Shown: positions 1 to 12,900 of the stretch, piece by piece
Layout of the letters: every line of letters begins with the position of its first letter
Numbering within the stretch: position 1 is the stretch's first letter
Assembly (NCBI RefSeq): GCF_040581485.1
Contig: NC_090131.1
Location: 26,796,532-26,860,531, forward strand
Length of the DNA stretch: 64,000 nucleotides
From: Linepithema humile
Lineage: Eukaryota; Arthropoda; Insecta; Hymenoptera; Formicidae
Reading direction: 5' to 3'
The notes under the pieces: model-generated
What the model was told of the DNA's origin: nothing
What the model saw: only the letters and a program-made list of their open reading frames with translations
Databases searched by the model: none
Translations under genes and position numbers: made by a program

Positions 1-3000
1 TCGCGAAGATCAGCCTGCGTCGCGACACGCTTATACTCGACAAACATGTTTTCGTCATGTGATGTGTAAGGTGAGAAACCTTGCTTTCTTAGAAAATATT
101 ACCGAATTTCATACTTGTGAATTTTCAGATCTATCATCATACACAAATTGCGATATTGTGGTTTAGACGTTTCACAAACAGCTTCATGGCCGAGGAATAA
201 ATCATATGTATATCTTCACGATTCTTCTCTAAATCGCATAAAATTGCGCGAATATTGTCCGAATTGAATGGCGCAACACCAAACTTCGCACAAGCAATTT
301 ATTACAGGATTTTTATTTACGATCGACCGAACTTTAAAAAAAAAAAAAGAGATATTCTAGACAAAATTTTAATTGAGATAAAATATACAACGTTTATTTG
401 CAAATATATATAAAAACATTCAACCTTTTTAAAAATTCTGATATGCGATAAACTTTCGCTCTTATTAAAATTTTGTCCAGAATATTTCTCTCTAATATTA
501 TGCCAATCATAAATAAAATATTACATAAACAATAAATTTTGACACTAAAATTTTACTAATATTTTAAACGCAAACATCGGAAGATAGTAAATTTTCTTTC
601 GACGAATCTTTGAAATGTAAAACGTTATAGAAAACGCGATATGATATCATTCGGTTATCTCGATTATTGCACGGTATTTAACAAGCCGATTTGTTTATTG
701 TCGCTTAATTTGAAAATCATGAAGCATCTGAGAAATAAAGTTTCACAATACACTAATTCTTTTATGATATCTACACTGAGTTTAGATAAGAATACGACCA
801 CCATATTTTCCGACTCTTTATTTAACAAATGGAAAAGAATAAGCTATGGCAAATTTTTAATCTCAGAAATTTACACTCCAGATTTTTCTCGGATAAAAAT
901 ATAAATTTTTTGGCGCGTAAAAAGTATCAAATTTTAAATAGAGCCGCCAAGGCGCGTCATCGGTCACGCGTGTAAAAAGTTTCCGCCACGAGTCGACGCA
1001 CACGAAGCCATCATTAGCATGTGCACAAATGCATGGACAGACGTGTAAAGGTCACGTTCATTGTACTTGCGGAACACGCTAATTTAAAGCCCAACTTGCC
1101 ACACGCCTAGTTTCAGCACAAAGTTCATTGCTAAGGTCATTTCCCTAAATCGCCCACGCTCGGCGCGTGTGCTCGCAAATGTAATACGTGCGTAATCTCG
1201 TCCATTTTAAGCGATACAAATTTCTTAGTGCGTCAAAGACATCATTATAATGTACAATTATACCGCAATTTACGAGGAAAAACGTACTTTGTAAATTGTG
1301 TAAAAAAAAAAACTTGTAAGACACAATATTTTGATAGATATTTATGCACTTAAATGCAATAAAAACCATTTTATTTTAATCATAAAATATTATTTTTTCT
1401 AAAATAAAGCAATGACGAACGTACGCGGAAAAAATGGCACACCGATTAGCGATCTATTTTCACTAGTGGACTATTTTTTTTATCTACGTTTCCGCAACAC
1501 GTGATACGTCTACGTCAAAGTAAAGTAAGAATCACCCGCCTGATAAATTTAGACCAAGTCCTACATAACGAAAACATAATGTTTGCTAAAGACAATTCAA
1601 CACGTAGACTGTAAAATGTTATTCATGCTTGGAGAAACGACGTATCGTTGATAAATTGGCAGCATTGTGCGCAGCGGTGCATTTTAAACAGAAAGAAAGA
1701 TGTAATAAAAATGAACGATGAGAACATTCCATAAAAGTTTGAATGCAAATTTGTATAAATTATGAGATACGACAAAGTAGAGGTACAATTGCATACAAAT
1801 TGTTCACCAGTCCTTCGAGAAAATTTACAGATGATTGTTACGTATGTGACGCGACTATTTTCGCTATAGTGAACAACGTGCCTCATCGTTGTCGACGAAT
1901 CACTTGAAGTCTCGTGACATTTCCTCGAGACATATGATACTTAAGACTGGTCAGCTGTCGCGATTTATATTTGTCTATCGTCGTGTTTTCTGACAAATAA
2001 TCAGCGATGGATAAATAATCGCACGCTTCAAACACATTAAGCTTCAGCTTAATAAAAAAATATATTTATGAAAAGAATTTAAAAAAGATTAATCGCGTAA
2101 AGATCTTTTATGTAATAATTCGCGTAAAAAAAATGACTTTTTATTAAATCTTGTTTAAGGAATTAAGGTTGATACTGTAGCTTTTTTGGCAAGATCTAAC
2201 TTTGGGGCTTTCCACGCGACTAACTTTTGGCAAGTACAAGAATTTTCGTTATAGACTTTCATCTGTTTTTATCGAGATAATTTTAAATCAGGTGCAACAA
2301 ACCGCTTCAAAAATAAAATGCGAAAGCAGCTGTCACAGCCAATAAATAATTCTTTCACCTGTATATTTAATTTTATGTTATTTTAATTAAAAACTATGCC
2401 CACAATAAAGCATAAATAATTAGCCGAAAATTTTAGAAAAGTTATGCCTTCTTCAGCCTTGTTATTTTGTTACACAACTACTCGTAATTTCGTGCGATAC
2501 GAAATGCGATATATGATGTAGCGTCTTAAGTAATTAGTCCTGCGTCACTTTGTAATCCATTTCCACAAACAATGGTTAGCGAGACGCGTATTACGATAAC
2601 TGGGATACGAAATTTTATGCAATTAGGCGCGTTTAATGTAATCGGTCAGTGGCGTAAACCTTGATTTCGAATATTTAACGTTGATAAGATCGCGAGGAAT
2701 TCGTCTTGTTTAAATTCTCAAACGCTTTGTTCGGACTCGCTCATCTTTATCCGCTTTGAAGTTTAATTGAAAAAACACTCGTCTGCGCGGTCGAATGAAT
2801 TAACGCGACGACTTCACGAAGACGATGCTAATCGCTGAAAAAAATTATTCTCCATCGGCTTGAAGCTAAATACACAGAAATGTTGGAAATTTTCAACATC
2901 GCATGACGGAAAATTACTCTTTATCGTACTTTATCGCAGTTTTGAAGACAAACGGCAGAAAGGTGAATACTTAACGACAGCTTCGCAGGCTATCTGCTAA

Positions 3001-3182
3001 AAATAAGCAATTTCACAATCCGTCACGGACGACGGGTGTGCGAGGAAAAAGTCCGCACAAAAAAAAGAAGAAAAAAAAAGAAAGAAAATGAGGGTACGAT
3101 TTTTTTCGAAGCGGGTTCTCGGGGGAGGGCAAATTGCGAGTGGAGGCTGGATTTCGTTTGGCTGGTTCTCTGAGACACTTAC
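1..3182. other. Non-coding stretch, probable intron of gene A
   Basis: I see no conserved coding exon on either strand. The short open frames here are AT-rich and have no recognisable domain. Because the minus-strand signal-peptide exon ending at 3183 has a good donor site pointing into this stretch, it is most simply the start of a long intron whose next exon lies left of the window. That reading is inference. Confidence 0.5.
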
Positions 3183-3319
3183 CTTGAGCACGGGTCCGGT
3201 TTCGTCGTGCCCGGTTTATCCACGAAAGCGGAGCTCTGAAGAACCACGAGGAACGTGAGGAGCGCAGCGTTCAGCAGAAGACGATACATCAAAACGGAGC
3301 ATGTCGAGACCATGGCCAT
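3183..3319 (-). CDS. Gene A: first coding exon with signal peptide, partial secreted or membrane protein
   Basis: The minus strand reads an ATG at 3319-3317 in a good start context (AAAAATGGCC), with a second in-frame ATG two codons later. It encodes 45 codons and ends in a consensus donor, CAAG|GTAAGT, after two bases of the next codon. The peptide has the shape of a signal sequence: a short n-region with an Arg, a hydrophobic core (LLLNAALLTFLVVL), and a small-residue cleavage region (QSSA). The predicted mature start is FVDKPGTTKPDPCS. No domain is visible in one exon, so the family is unknown; the Asp-Pro-Cys could begin a cysteine-rich module, but that is a guess. The remaining exons are not recognisable in 1-3182 and probably lie outside the window. 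A caution: the pyrimidine-rich run before 3234 also resembles an acceptor (TTCTTCAG), so a shorter exon in phase 0 is possible. Confidence 0.6.
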
Positions 3320-3907
3320 TTTTTTTGCTCTTAATTACCGCTTTCGGCGCCTCTCTCTCTCTCTCGTTTCTGTTTTCTTTTGATATTATTATGCGTGCGT
3401 GAGCGCGTGTACGGTCAATTGAACTTTTTTTCTTTTTGTTTTTTTTTAACTGCTTCAATCGAATGTCGCGATCCGATTTACGTTACACAAGCGCGGGCGG
3501 GGAGGCACGCGCGCATCACTTTTTCTCTTGAGGTTTTACGGGAAAAACGGCGCGCGAAATGAATGAAGAAAAAGCAAACCCGACACGCGCGCGATGAAAA
3601 GTCAGATTTTAAACAGCGTCTCTCCGACTTTCCGCTCTCTATCGAACCGAAAAGCTGTCTCTTCAACGTTACTTTATGAGCGTGCTTTTTTTTTAAAACG
3701 TTTTTTCTCGTTTTTCCTTCTCTTTCACTCTTGCAATTCTGCTTCCTTCGTTTCACGGTTCTCGCCCGTTCTTATTTTGTCTGTTTTTCGACTTTTTTTT
3801 TTTACTTAGGCCCGGCTCGATTCAGTCTCCCGTGCTTCGCTTTATTTGAGCGAGGGATACGAGGGTGATGGCGCGCGGGGATGATCCTTATGCGAGGTGA
3901 TCCTTAC

Positions 3908-3994
3908 TTTTTCGTGATCAATTTCGGATGCGGTCCCACGGACTTTCGCAGCCGGCGCGGCGGTCTCAGCTCCAACAGCGAGGCCGCATCTCCC
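3908..3994 (-). other. Gene A: candidate internal 5' exon (87 bp)
   Basis: On the minus strand this segment has a strong pyrimidine tract and TTGCAG acceptor upstream and a GAAAAA|GTAAGG donor downstream. It lies 589 bp upstream of the gene A signal-peptide exon on the same strand. Two frames are open through it, but splicing to the ATG exon would place stops before the start codon, so I read it as 5' untranslated sequence. There is no similarity evidence, only the paired splice sites and position. Confidence 0.4.
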
Positions 3995-6172
3995 CTGCAA
4001 CACGAAAACGTAAAAGGAAACGTTAGAATAGTATCTCGAGAAGAAGAGAGAATTTAACACTTTCACTGCTGATTATTATAGCTAATTGCACCTTTATCTC
4101 TATTTTAACAGCCTGGAGCAGTTAAAGGCTGCAAGCGAATGAATGTCGCTCGAAGCGCTTATCGGCTCCATAAATTATTTCCGCCAAAAAATCGAAAATG
4201 CCAGTAGACTTTTGGCAGTGAAAGTTTGAATGGAATCTACAAAACAGCAATTTTGTACCTACTTTTCTCAATCAAGCGTAAGAGGTAAAATGTGAAAATG
4301 TTTAACGCTTGCTAGATATGCCAGACGAATTTGAATATCTTTTTAAAGGACGGTTATCACAAAAAATGGAAATGTACTGTGCACAGCGAAGACTGCTCTT
4401 TCACAAGTAACTGTTCGATTCTTCTTGCACTTCTGCTTCAAAGAAACGTAATGACGTCTGCAACGTAATGTGATATAATATCCGTGCCGGTAAATCGATC
4501 ACTTTACTCTCATTAGCTAATTACGCTCAGCATGTTTGAATACAGCGTGCCGCGTCCGCGATTTGTGAGTTACATTAAAATAATTGGGTATGCTGCCGGC
4601 ACTGCACCGATCGTGGGAGCGATAAATATACCATGACGAACGATCCTGCGTGTCTAATGCGGTATATCATTCGCGAAGGATAATGCCGCGATGATTTCCT
4701 GAGAGAGACAATGTGATAATTGTGCAAAAAAATGCGATTTCGTTAACGAATAAAACAGGAGGAAATTAATGTTTTTTTGTCATCTGCCATTCTGACGTCA
4801 AATCACAATGAAACTTCCCGTCTCTTTTCGCGAGTAGCGCGAGTAACCTCGACAAACGACCGTGAATAATTTCAAACATTTAAAAAAGTGACATGTGGAC
4901 GCGCAACAATGCCGCAACAATATCAGTAAAAAATATTTAAAAATTGCGAATTAATATATCATGTGTCGTAATTAATTAACATCGCGCCAGATACCTGCAC
5001 GTGCATAAACATATTCTTTAAGACTCGTAAGTTTCATAGAGTTCGATGCAATAAATTTTTCGCCATCTCAGCGAATCACCTGAGAAAATAATTGCACAAC
5101 AATGATCTATCTAACATACTTTTTAAAAACTGAAAATAATTAGTAGTTAATTTGAGAAAATTAAATTATTTAATTCTTACATTGTTATTTACTACATTTA
5201 ATTTTCTCAGAATGTTAAAGAAGCCGCCATATTATTGTCACACTTAGCCTTGAAACCTATTGCAATTTGCGTAAACATCGTAAAATAAACACTTATGATA
5301 AGATCTTCGATAATCTACGCTGAACTAAGATTGCGACAAGTGCGAAATTCCGACCGCGAGATTTAAGACGCGCTTTATTTCTTAATCGCTCGCTGTGCCC
5401 GTATGAGTGTGCTTGTTATTTTGTCAATACCGGTCACCAAATTGATAAATCACCCGTGCCTATTTCCGTCCCTAAGTGACGCCGGCTATATTTAGCCACG
5501 AAATAACCACGAGTGCGATACGCATCACCTGATTCCTCCCCCATACACATCACAGACTACATTGAGAAGGCAGAAAAAGTCGGAATTCTTTAATAACCAG
5601 GAATTATCGGATGACTAATTCCCTCACATTGTTGCAATTCAGCGCGATCGCTGTAATTTTTCAATCAAATAATCAATTTAAAAATTGTTCAGAAAAGAAA
5701 AAAAAATACGAGATTAAACTATTATCTTTTGAAGGGTTTTATTTCTTATATGGATGGCTACAAAAACATAAACATGCAAATATCTTTTCACGATATGTGC
5801 ATGCTTAGTGATGTGCGTTCTGGAAGGTTAATGATACGCTATAAAAAAAAAAAAAAAAGCCAGTTGTGTTTTCGTATGCAAGTGCAAAACGACACGGCGC
5901 TCGTGATCGGTTATTAACTCGACCGCCGCGATTTAATCGAACAGGATGAATGACCGATTTGTCACAACGAACGTTTTGTCACAGCGGCTTCCCGATGACG
6001 ACAACGTGCTCTGTCGTAATCACTGAAGAATCAAATAAAATGTCCACAAAAGTAAAATGTATTTTAAGGCTCACAAATGTGACGGAAAGCGACAGCGAAG
6101 CAAATATTTACAATTAATGTTGTAATGAAATATCTCTCTCCTCGACGTTTCTCGATGTGTTCAACTACTTAC
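3995..6172. other. Non-coding stretch upstream of the gene A start exon
   Basis: AT-rich DNA. I see no coding exon or repeat of note. It would be intronic to gene A if the upstream first exons proposed here are right. Confidence 0.4.
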
Positions 6173-6544
6173 GGGATACACACAAGGGAATCTTCGCGTA
6201 TATCTTTCCGGTAAAAAAAAGTTGCACGTAGGCACCGCTACGCCGGAGGATCGCGTGCACTGTGATATCGCTCCGTTGCTGATCGAGCGCCAACTCGTTG
6301 CGCGTAAATCCCTCAAAAGCGCGATGTATCGGCGACGGGATCTGGCTCGGTCCAATTGCAATCCGCTGGACGATGAAAACCGCAGGTATGCCCGACGGAA
6401 TCGAGGACGGGTGTGCGCAGAAAACAGAACCGGGGATGAAGGAGGAGGCAGAAGCAGAGGAAGAGAGCGAAGGAGGAAGGGGGACAAAGGAGTACAACGA
6501 TGGTGCACTAGCCTCTCTCGCCGAGAAGATCCGACGACGACGAT

Positions 6545-6577
<33 letters not shown>

Positions 6578-6960
6578 TCCTCTCCGTTCCAGCAATGCAC
6601 GGTGCAGCGTGCGTTGTGCGACTGATTCGCGCGTCCCACGCGGGCGGCCTTTTAAACGGCCTTACGTCACGTCGTGGCCGAGCCGAGCCCCCGGTTGCTT
6701 GGCTGCTTATTGGACGGGCACGGTGTGGCGACCGAACCGATTTGTCGACGCGCGACACACACCCCGCGCCGCGATTCCAACGCGTCATCGGCGCGCGATG
6801 TGTGGCGCGGCGCGGCGCGGCAGGGAGATCCGGATCTCGAAGAAGCCGCCGCTGCTGATGCTGCGTCTGATCCCGAGCTGTGTGCATCTCGCAGAACGAA
6901 AACGGATCCGTTGCGTGCAGATGGTCGGGCGACAATGACCGGGGAGGGGAGAAAGGGGGG
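6173..6960 (-). promoter_or_regulatory. GC-rich patch with candidate alternative first exon of gene A
   Basis: About 800 bp of CpG- and GC-rich DNA stands out from AT-rich surroundings. On its left edge the minus strand shows a consensus donor, TATCCC|GTAAGT, with the exon end at 6173. This is what a CpG-type promoter with a short 5' untranslated exon would look like. Long open frames occur on both strands (up to 256 codons on minus), but they are rich in Arg, Ser and Pro and come from GC bias and a trinucleotide run rather than a protein family. No transcription start can be fixed from sequence alone. Confidence 0.4.
6532..6578. repeat. (GAC)n trinucleotide microsatellite
   Basis: An imperfect run of GAC/GAT/GGC triplets inside the GC-rich patch at 6.2-7.0 kb. 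It makes artificial open frames on both strands. Confidence 0.9.
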
Positions 6961-9900
6961 GTTTGAACGTGTCACGCGCGCGCAAAATTTTTCAGAGATC
7001 GCATTTTCAGCGATGAAGATTGAAATCTAGCACCCGCCGAGATAGAACGAGTCACGAGCTACACATGTTTCCGGTGACAGAATTAGATTAGAAAAATAAA
7101 AACATGCGCGAGGCTTGGACGAAGCATGTGGACGAATATTTTGCTAATCCAATATTAAACCAATATTGATATTAATTATAAATAGTGTTTTTAATGCAGA
7201 AATTTGAAGAGAGAGATAAGAAAAAACAACCGGCCACACCTTTTGCGATCAAATCTCTGCAACATAATCACAGGTTCAGATAATTCCTAATATATCAAGT
7301 GAACATTTTATCTCAAGAATACTATGAAACTTGCCTTTACAGACAGGAGAATGTTGAAATAGATATAAAAAACGAAATCCACAAGCGCAAAAAGTTCATC
7401 GAGTTCTGACGTCTCTGCTAAATTGGTAATTTCTCTATGGAGGACGGTAATGCCAATGACGTCGATTGCTGGCGTAAACAGTGAAAGTATCACGTATGAA
7501 ACCGTTCAGAGCTTCACTTCTGCATAATTTGCGGAAGCAAGTGTCGAGTTTAAAGGTAACCGAAATAATTAAGAAATCGTTCCACTTTGCGGAGTTATTG
7601 CGAGTTTTCTTTTTCAAGAATTTGCAATTCTCTCGACGAAACAAAGTGTATTGCTAAATATTTCCAAGGTATGATCGTAAAACGGTCGTTCGTTTCGCGC
7701 AAGTAAAAAGTAGGGCGTATGCTACGGTTCATTGATAGTAAGCGAAAACATGCCTCAAGGTTACGTCAACTAGATACTGAAAGAAGATTAATCGCGCTGA
7801 TAGAATACATAGCATAAAATCAGTAGATTGAATATTGCAACGCGAATTCTTTCTCGAAATAATTTGTCAATTTTTATTACAGCCGCTGCGCTGAATATTA
7901 GACACCAGGAATTCTCCCGTCTCGCTACATATATTTCTTTATATTTTTTTACATAATAATCGTATCGAGCAGAAATCATGGCAATCGCTTAAGTATTATT
8001 ACGCAAGCAATGTTATATAATTCTTTTTACAATACTTTGAATCATACCATATAAGCTTTCAACTCACGTTTCTGCGGATGAATAGTTGCATTATTCTAAA
8101 TGGCGGTGCATGCATATGTGCATATGCTCAACATTTGTTTAATTATTCGCCGTCCAACGGAAATTATCCGAAACATAAAGGCTAAGAAGATAAAGTGTAT
8201 GAATAATACTGCTCTGCGGAATTTAAAGTGCGCTGTTGTATAAAATAAAAAAAATTGTGCATAATGTATTCTCACTGATTAGATTATATTCATATAAGTG
8301 GAATATAGACTGCTTTTTCTGATTACGTGCATCTGATTTTGATAAAGAATTATCCCGCCGTTCATCGTGAAATAATATCCCAGAATAATCTTATCGTTTC
8401 TATCTCGTGACGTACGTAGTCTCCTCGAGAGATTGGCACATCACAATCACGTTTCTGTTACCGTGTGTCTTCGCGGGTGCGCGATGTCGCAACAATTTTG
8501 GACCAAGAAACGCACCGATTTGCGTAATTCTGCTCTTTCCTTTTCGCCCCTCGAGACGATTAAAATATCCAACCTGTTAAACCGAAGACAATTTTGTCTT
8601 CAACTTTCATTGCAGTCAATTACAATTGAGCTATAGATTTTTGCGCGCCGCAAAAACCCGATTCCGGCGGCTGCGGCATGTAACGCGACTTCTTGTTGCG
8701 TCATACATGCGAACCCGCGGACTAACGTGATATTAAGTGCACAAGCACAGTCATTTACCCTTATCACAAACGTCCAATTAATTAATCATGCGTAATCAAA
8801 ACTTTTTCTCATAAATAATACCGTTGATGTGACTAAATTATAATTTTTTACACTTGCAACTTATATTATGTCGCGTGGATCAAGAAAACACTTCAAATAC
8901 GCAATTAAAAAGTATTTAATTATTTTGTCACGTTACTAAACACGATTTCAAGGCGAGACATCAATAACATTAGCAATTAACATATCTTTCATGCATGTGT
9001 TTTTCTAATCGTAAAAAGGCAAGTTATATTATCTACAGACTTTTTCTTTGTCGTACAGCCATCCTTTGTGATCTTTGCACGCGTATTTAGACATAATAAA
9101 CCGTTGTCGCGTGTCTCTCCGTAATAAATTCGCGTTCATTGAAAAATGTTACTTATTACAAGGTTAATACGTTGGTCAGCGATCGGAATCTGCTTTTCGC
9201 GGAAAAGCCAGCTTACTGGCACGCGACGCCATTAACCGATTAACCTCGGTTTAGCTATCCTTTCGGCGAAGTCCGCGAGAGATTAATTGCCGTGGGTATT
9301 TAAACTTTCTTTTAACGCTTTCCCTCGACGCTTTGTGAAATTAGTTTTGCGCCGAGCGCAATCAGATGCCGCAATATTTCCGCACGGAGTGTCCGACTTT
9401 AATCGATTCAAGCAAATGTAAAAGTTAAATCAATTCTCGGTAGAAATTGTGATTTTCCTGTTACGACCTAAAAATAATTTTATGAAAGCTATTGTAAACT
9501 CAACTGCTGAAGGTTCAACTCGCGTAGATAGATGACATGCACATCAACATATTATAATGGAAAATTATCGCTCAGCATCAGATGTCAATTAGAAGCAGTT
9601 AATATATGTAATTAGTAGATATCAATAATATGATCTATATTTATAAAATTAGTAAAATAAATTTTTGTAAGTTAATGATAATCTAATAATGAGAATCTGT
9701 AAAAGATGGAAATTTTAACGCAGTGAAATAAATATATAGTACTCGTGCGGATATACGAGTGTCGAAATTGCTGTTTTGCACAAGATGTCGATAACGTTGC
9801 TCTTATCGCCAAGTACTAATTACCAGTGAGTAATAAAATATGTCGAGAGTCTCGAGTTTATGAAGTGCTTACATTTATTGAGTGCTTACGAAGATTGATT

Positions 9901-12900
9901 CGCGTGAAATCAACAATTTGTGATTGATGAGACATCGAAAGAGAGATCAGTTTTGTTATAATTTCTCTGTCAAGCAGTGCATAATATTTCACTCGTGAGT
10001 GCAAGCTGCCAACTTTATGAATCATTATGTCATATGATAAAATATATTACGACACTTTAAGTGAGTGATATATTCTGAGTAATGCAAAAAGAAAAAAAAA
10101 ACATTTTAAGCAACTGAATAAAATTAATAGAACATAAAAATAATATAATAGATTCAATATAATAAAAATCATTGTAATTTTATCATAAATGCTCATAATG
10201 CTACTTTCTACCCATTTTATTTAACGAAAATTCGTAGAGCAGGAGATGTAAAATTCGCGCAAGAGGCAGCCAAAGGTGGTGCGAAAGATTGCGTTACGGC
10301 GCCTTCGCACTTACAATTAACCGCGACACGCCGCGGTCGAGTGACAGCGACAATCATTCTATTGGCCACCGTTATTTTTAGCTTGAAATAGGTCGGTGTG
10401 CAGAGGGTTGGTGGCAATAAGAGGCCATGCTGAATAGTTTTCTGCCGGCGGGTGTCGTGGCCGAGCCACGAGGCTCGAATCATTGCTGCTCGAATCAATT
10501 ATCTTCACGTGTCTTTTTCATCGTCTCGTCCCCTCGCGATCAGAAGTTACATGGTACATTTCTGCCAATGCTGTTCGGTCGGTATTTTATTGAAAAATAA
10601 AATTCATCATTTATTATTTTTGTGAAAAAGCACCGCGTGGAGAATGGCAGCGGCGCGTCGGTGGGACAGAATTGTAGCTTCCGAATCGTGTTAATCTGCC
10701 GCCGCAATTGCGATGTTTTTCAGTGATTTAAGATACCGAGAGACAAGCACACATCGTTGTCACATTGAGTACGCAAAATACTTCTGCCAGATTTTATCGG
10801 AAAAGTCATTAGTCTAGATATCACGACCGGCTCTTGAGAATCGTGTTAATCGAGAATTGGGGACAGATTCGTTATCCTAAAAACATTTAAGCGCATTATA
10901 GATGTGATACTGTACGACGAAGTAATTTCCATAGCAGATGAAAACATTCCAAAACTCGTCCACTACCGCGAATTGATTAAAATCGCAAAACAATCTTAGT
11001 TGACAAATGCTCTCACGCATGATGAATATATTTGAGTATGATGAGCTAGAATTGCCGATGTTTACGCCTATAACAACAGCTGTGTGCATCCCGTACTTAT
11101 CTCTTTCCGGGAAACCCTCTTTCCTCTCGGATTCCCTCTCTCTTTTCCTTTCCAGATTCTTATTCGTTCGTGAATTCTTCAAATTTCTAACGAAATCGGC
11201 TGATAAAATTCCTTTAAAAACTTATCCTTTTATACACAGCGCGCGTAAGATATTACGCGTGATTAAAAAATCTAAATCTTGTATCACAAATTTTTAATCT
11301 TCAAAAAAATTTTATATTTTTGCATTGATATCAATGCAGTAATAATTAATATATAAATAGTTCTTATATTAACTGTAATTGCAATAATAATTAAATCAAA
11401 CCACAAATTCCCTTTTATTCATCTCCTGCTTTCCCAAAAGATATTAATAAGTCCGACTTAGGAAAAAACCAACAAAAAAATTGTAAATGCGTGATACCAT
11501 ATATTGAGCTTGTGTCAACATGTACGAGAATGAATAGCATGTATCATGCTCATCAATCTACACATATATACGCACACGAGCTTACGTAAAAATCCTGTTT
11601 TTCTCTCATGTCACACATCTAAATGATGTTTTCGCGTGAAGGTACATGAAAAAAACCAACAAAACTATTCACGTTTCGACTAATTTCGTCGAGAGCGATT
11701 AATGACATCATAGCATCATGACATGAGTTATAGCAAAATAATGTGGCAGCAAAACCCAAAGAAACATATGACGTATGTTTGTTTTATGAATCAAGCTTGA
11801 AAAAATGTGATGAGACAAATATTATTCTTTGTTATCAGTTTATTAATAAATTCATATTCAAATATATTTTCCCGATCGAAGGAGAATTCATAAAAATTAG
11901 ATTTAATTATATTCCTGGAATGCCACGCCTGCTTTACTCGAGAACGTTACGAGGCGAATTTAATCTGCTGTGAAGAAGGTCGAATAATTATTTGTCGTCG
12001 CTGTGACCAATTATCAATAGTAACCGGTGAAACGGCTAAACAGCATCGGCGAATTAATTGTCGCGCGCGACTTAATGACATTAGATCATTAGGTAATTCA
12101 GGAATGTGTTATTCATTCAACACCACTATGCACCTGTCTAGCTGTAGGTAGCGCAAATGCGCTCCAGAAAAACTGCACGCATTCCTTATCGAAGAGGATC
12201 GCATATTTTACGCGATGCCGCAAATTTTACACATTTTCAGACAATTGGAATAAGCGAACTGTAAATTAAACGGATTATTAATTAATATTCAACAATGTAA
12301 TGACGCGAACATGTGTTGCGGCGCTTTTTGCATATAATGATAGACTGTGCATCGTACTTCCACATAAATAGGATCATTAAATACAATCTATGCATTTTTT
12401 AATCGATAAACGATATGCCTGCTGCATGTATTAATATCATAAAAATTTGTGTGTCGATTAAATATTAATTGCATAGGTTCAAACATCGTTGCAATTTCCC
12501 AACGTTTGTATTCATGCGCATTAATTAACGATACATCTAAATCACGCAGCCGCGCGGAATATATAACTATTCATCGGGTTTCGGGATTGAATGGGAAAAC
12601 GCGACGGGAATCCGCCGTTGCGAACATTCGAGACAGACTCGAGAGATCTCATCGGTTGAGTTAGTCGCTTACGAGTCAGAAACACAGAAATCCATTTGTA
12701 TGACACGTCGTCAAGCACGACGGGCTTGTCGTCCGGCGTGCATCGAAGAAGTATACACGCGGGAAGGAGGCGAGCAAGTGCAATTGCGATTACGCAATGC
12801 GCGACCAATTATGCGAATCGTTTTACCGAGACCGACAAAACGCGCGCGCGAAAGCAAATAAGATAAAGATCTCGCGACACTGAGACGAATATGAATCCGG

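Noticed and set aside
6165..6938. Open frames of 256 codons (minus) and 238 codons (plus)
   Set aside because: GC bias and the GAC run keep both strands open; the peptides are low-complexity Arg/Pro/Ser. Treated as promoter or untranslated exon DNA.
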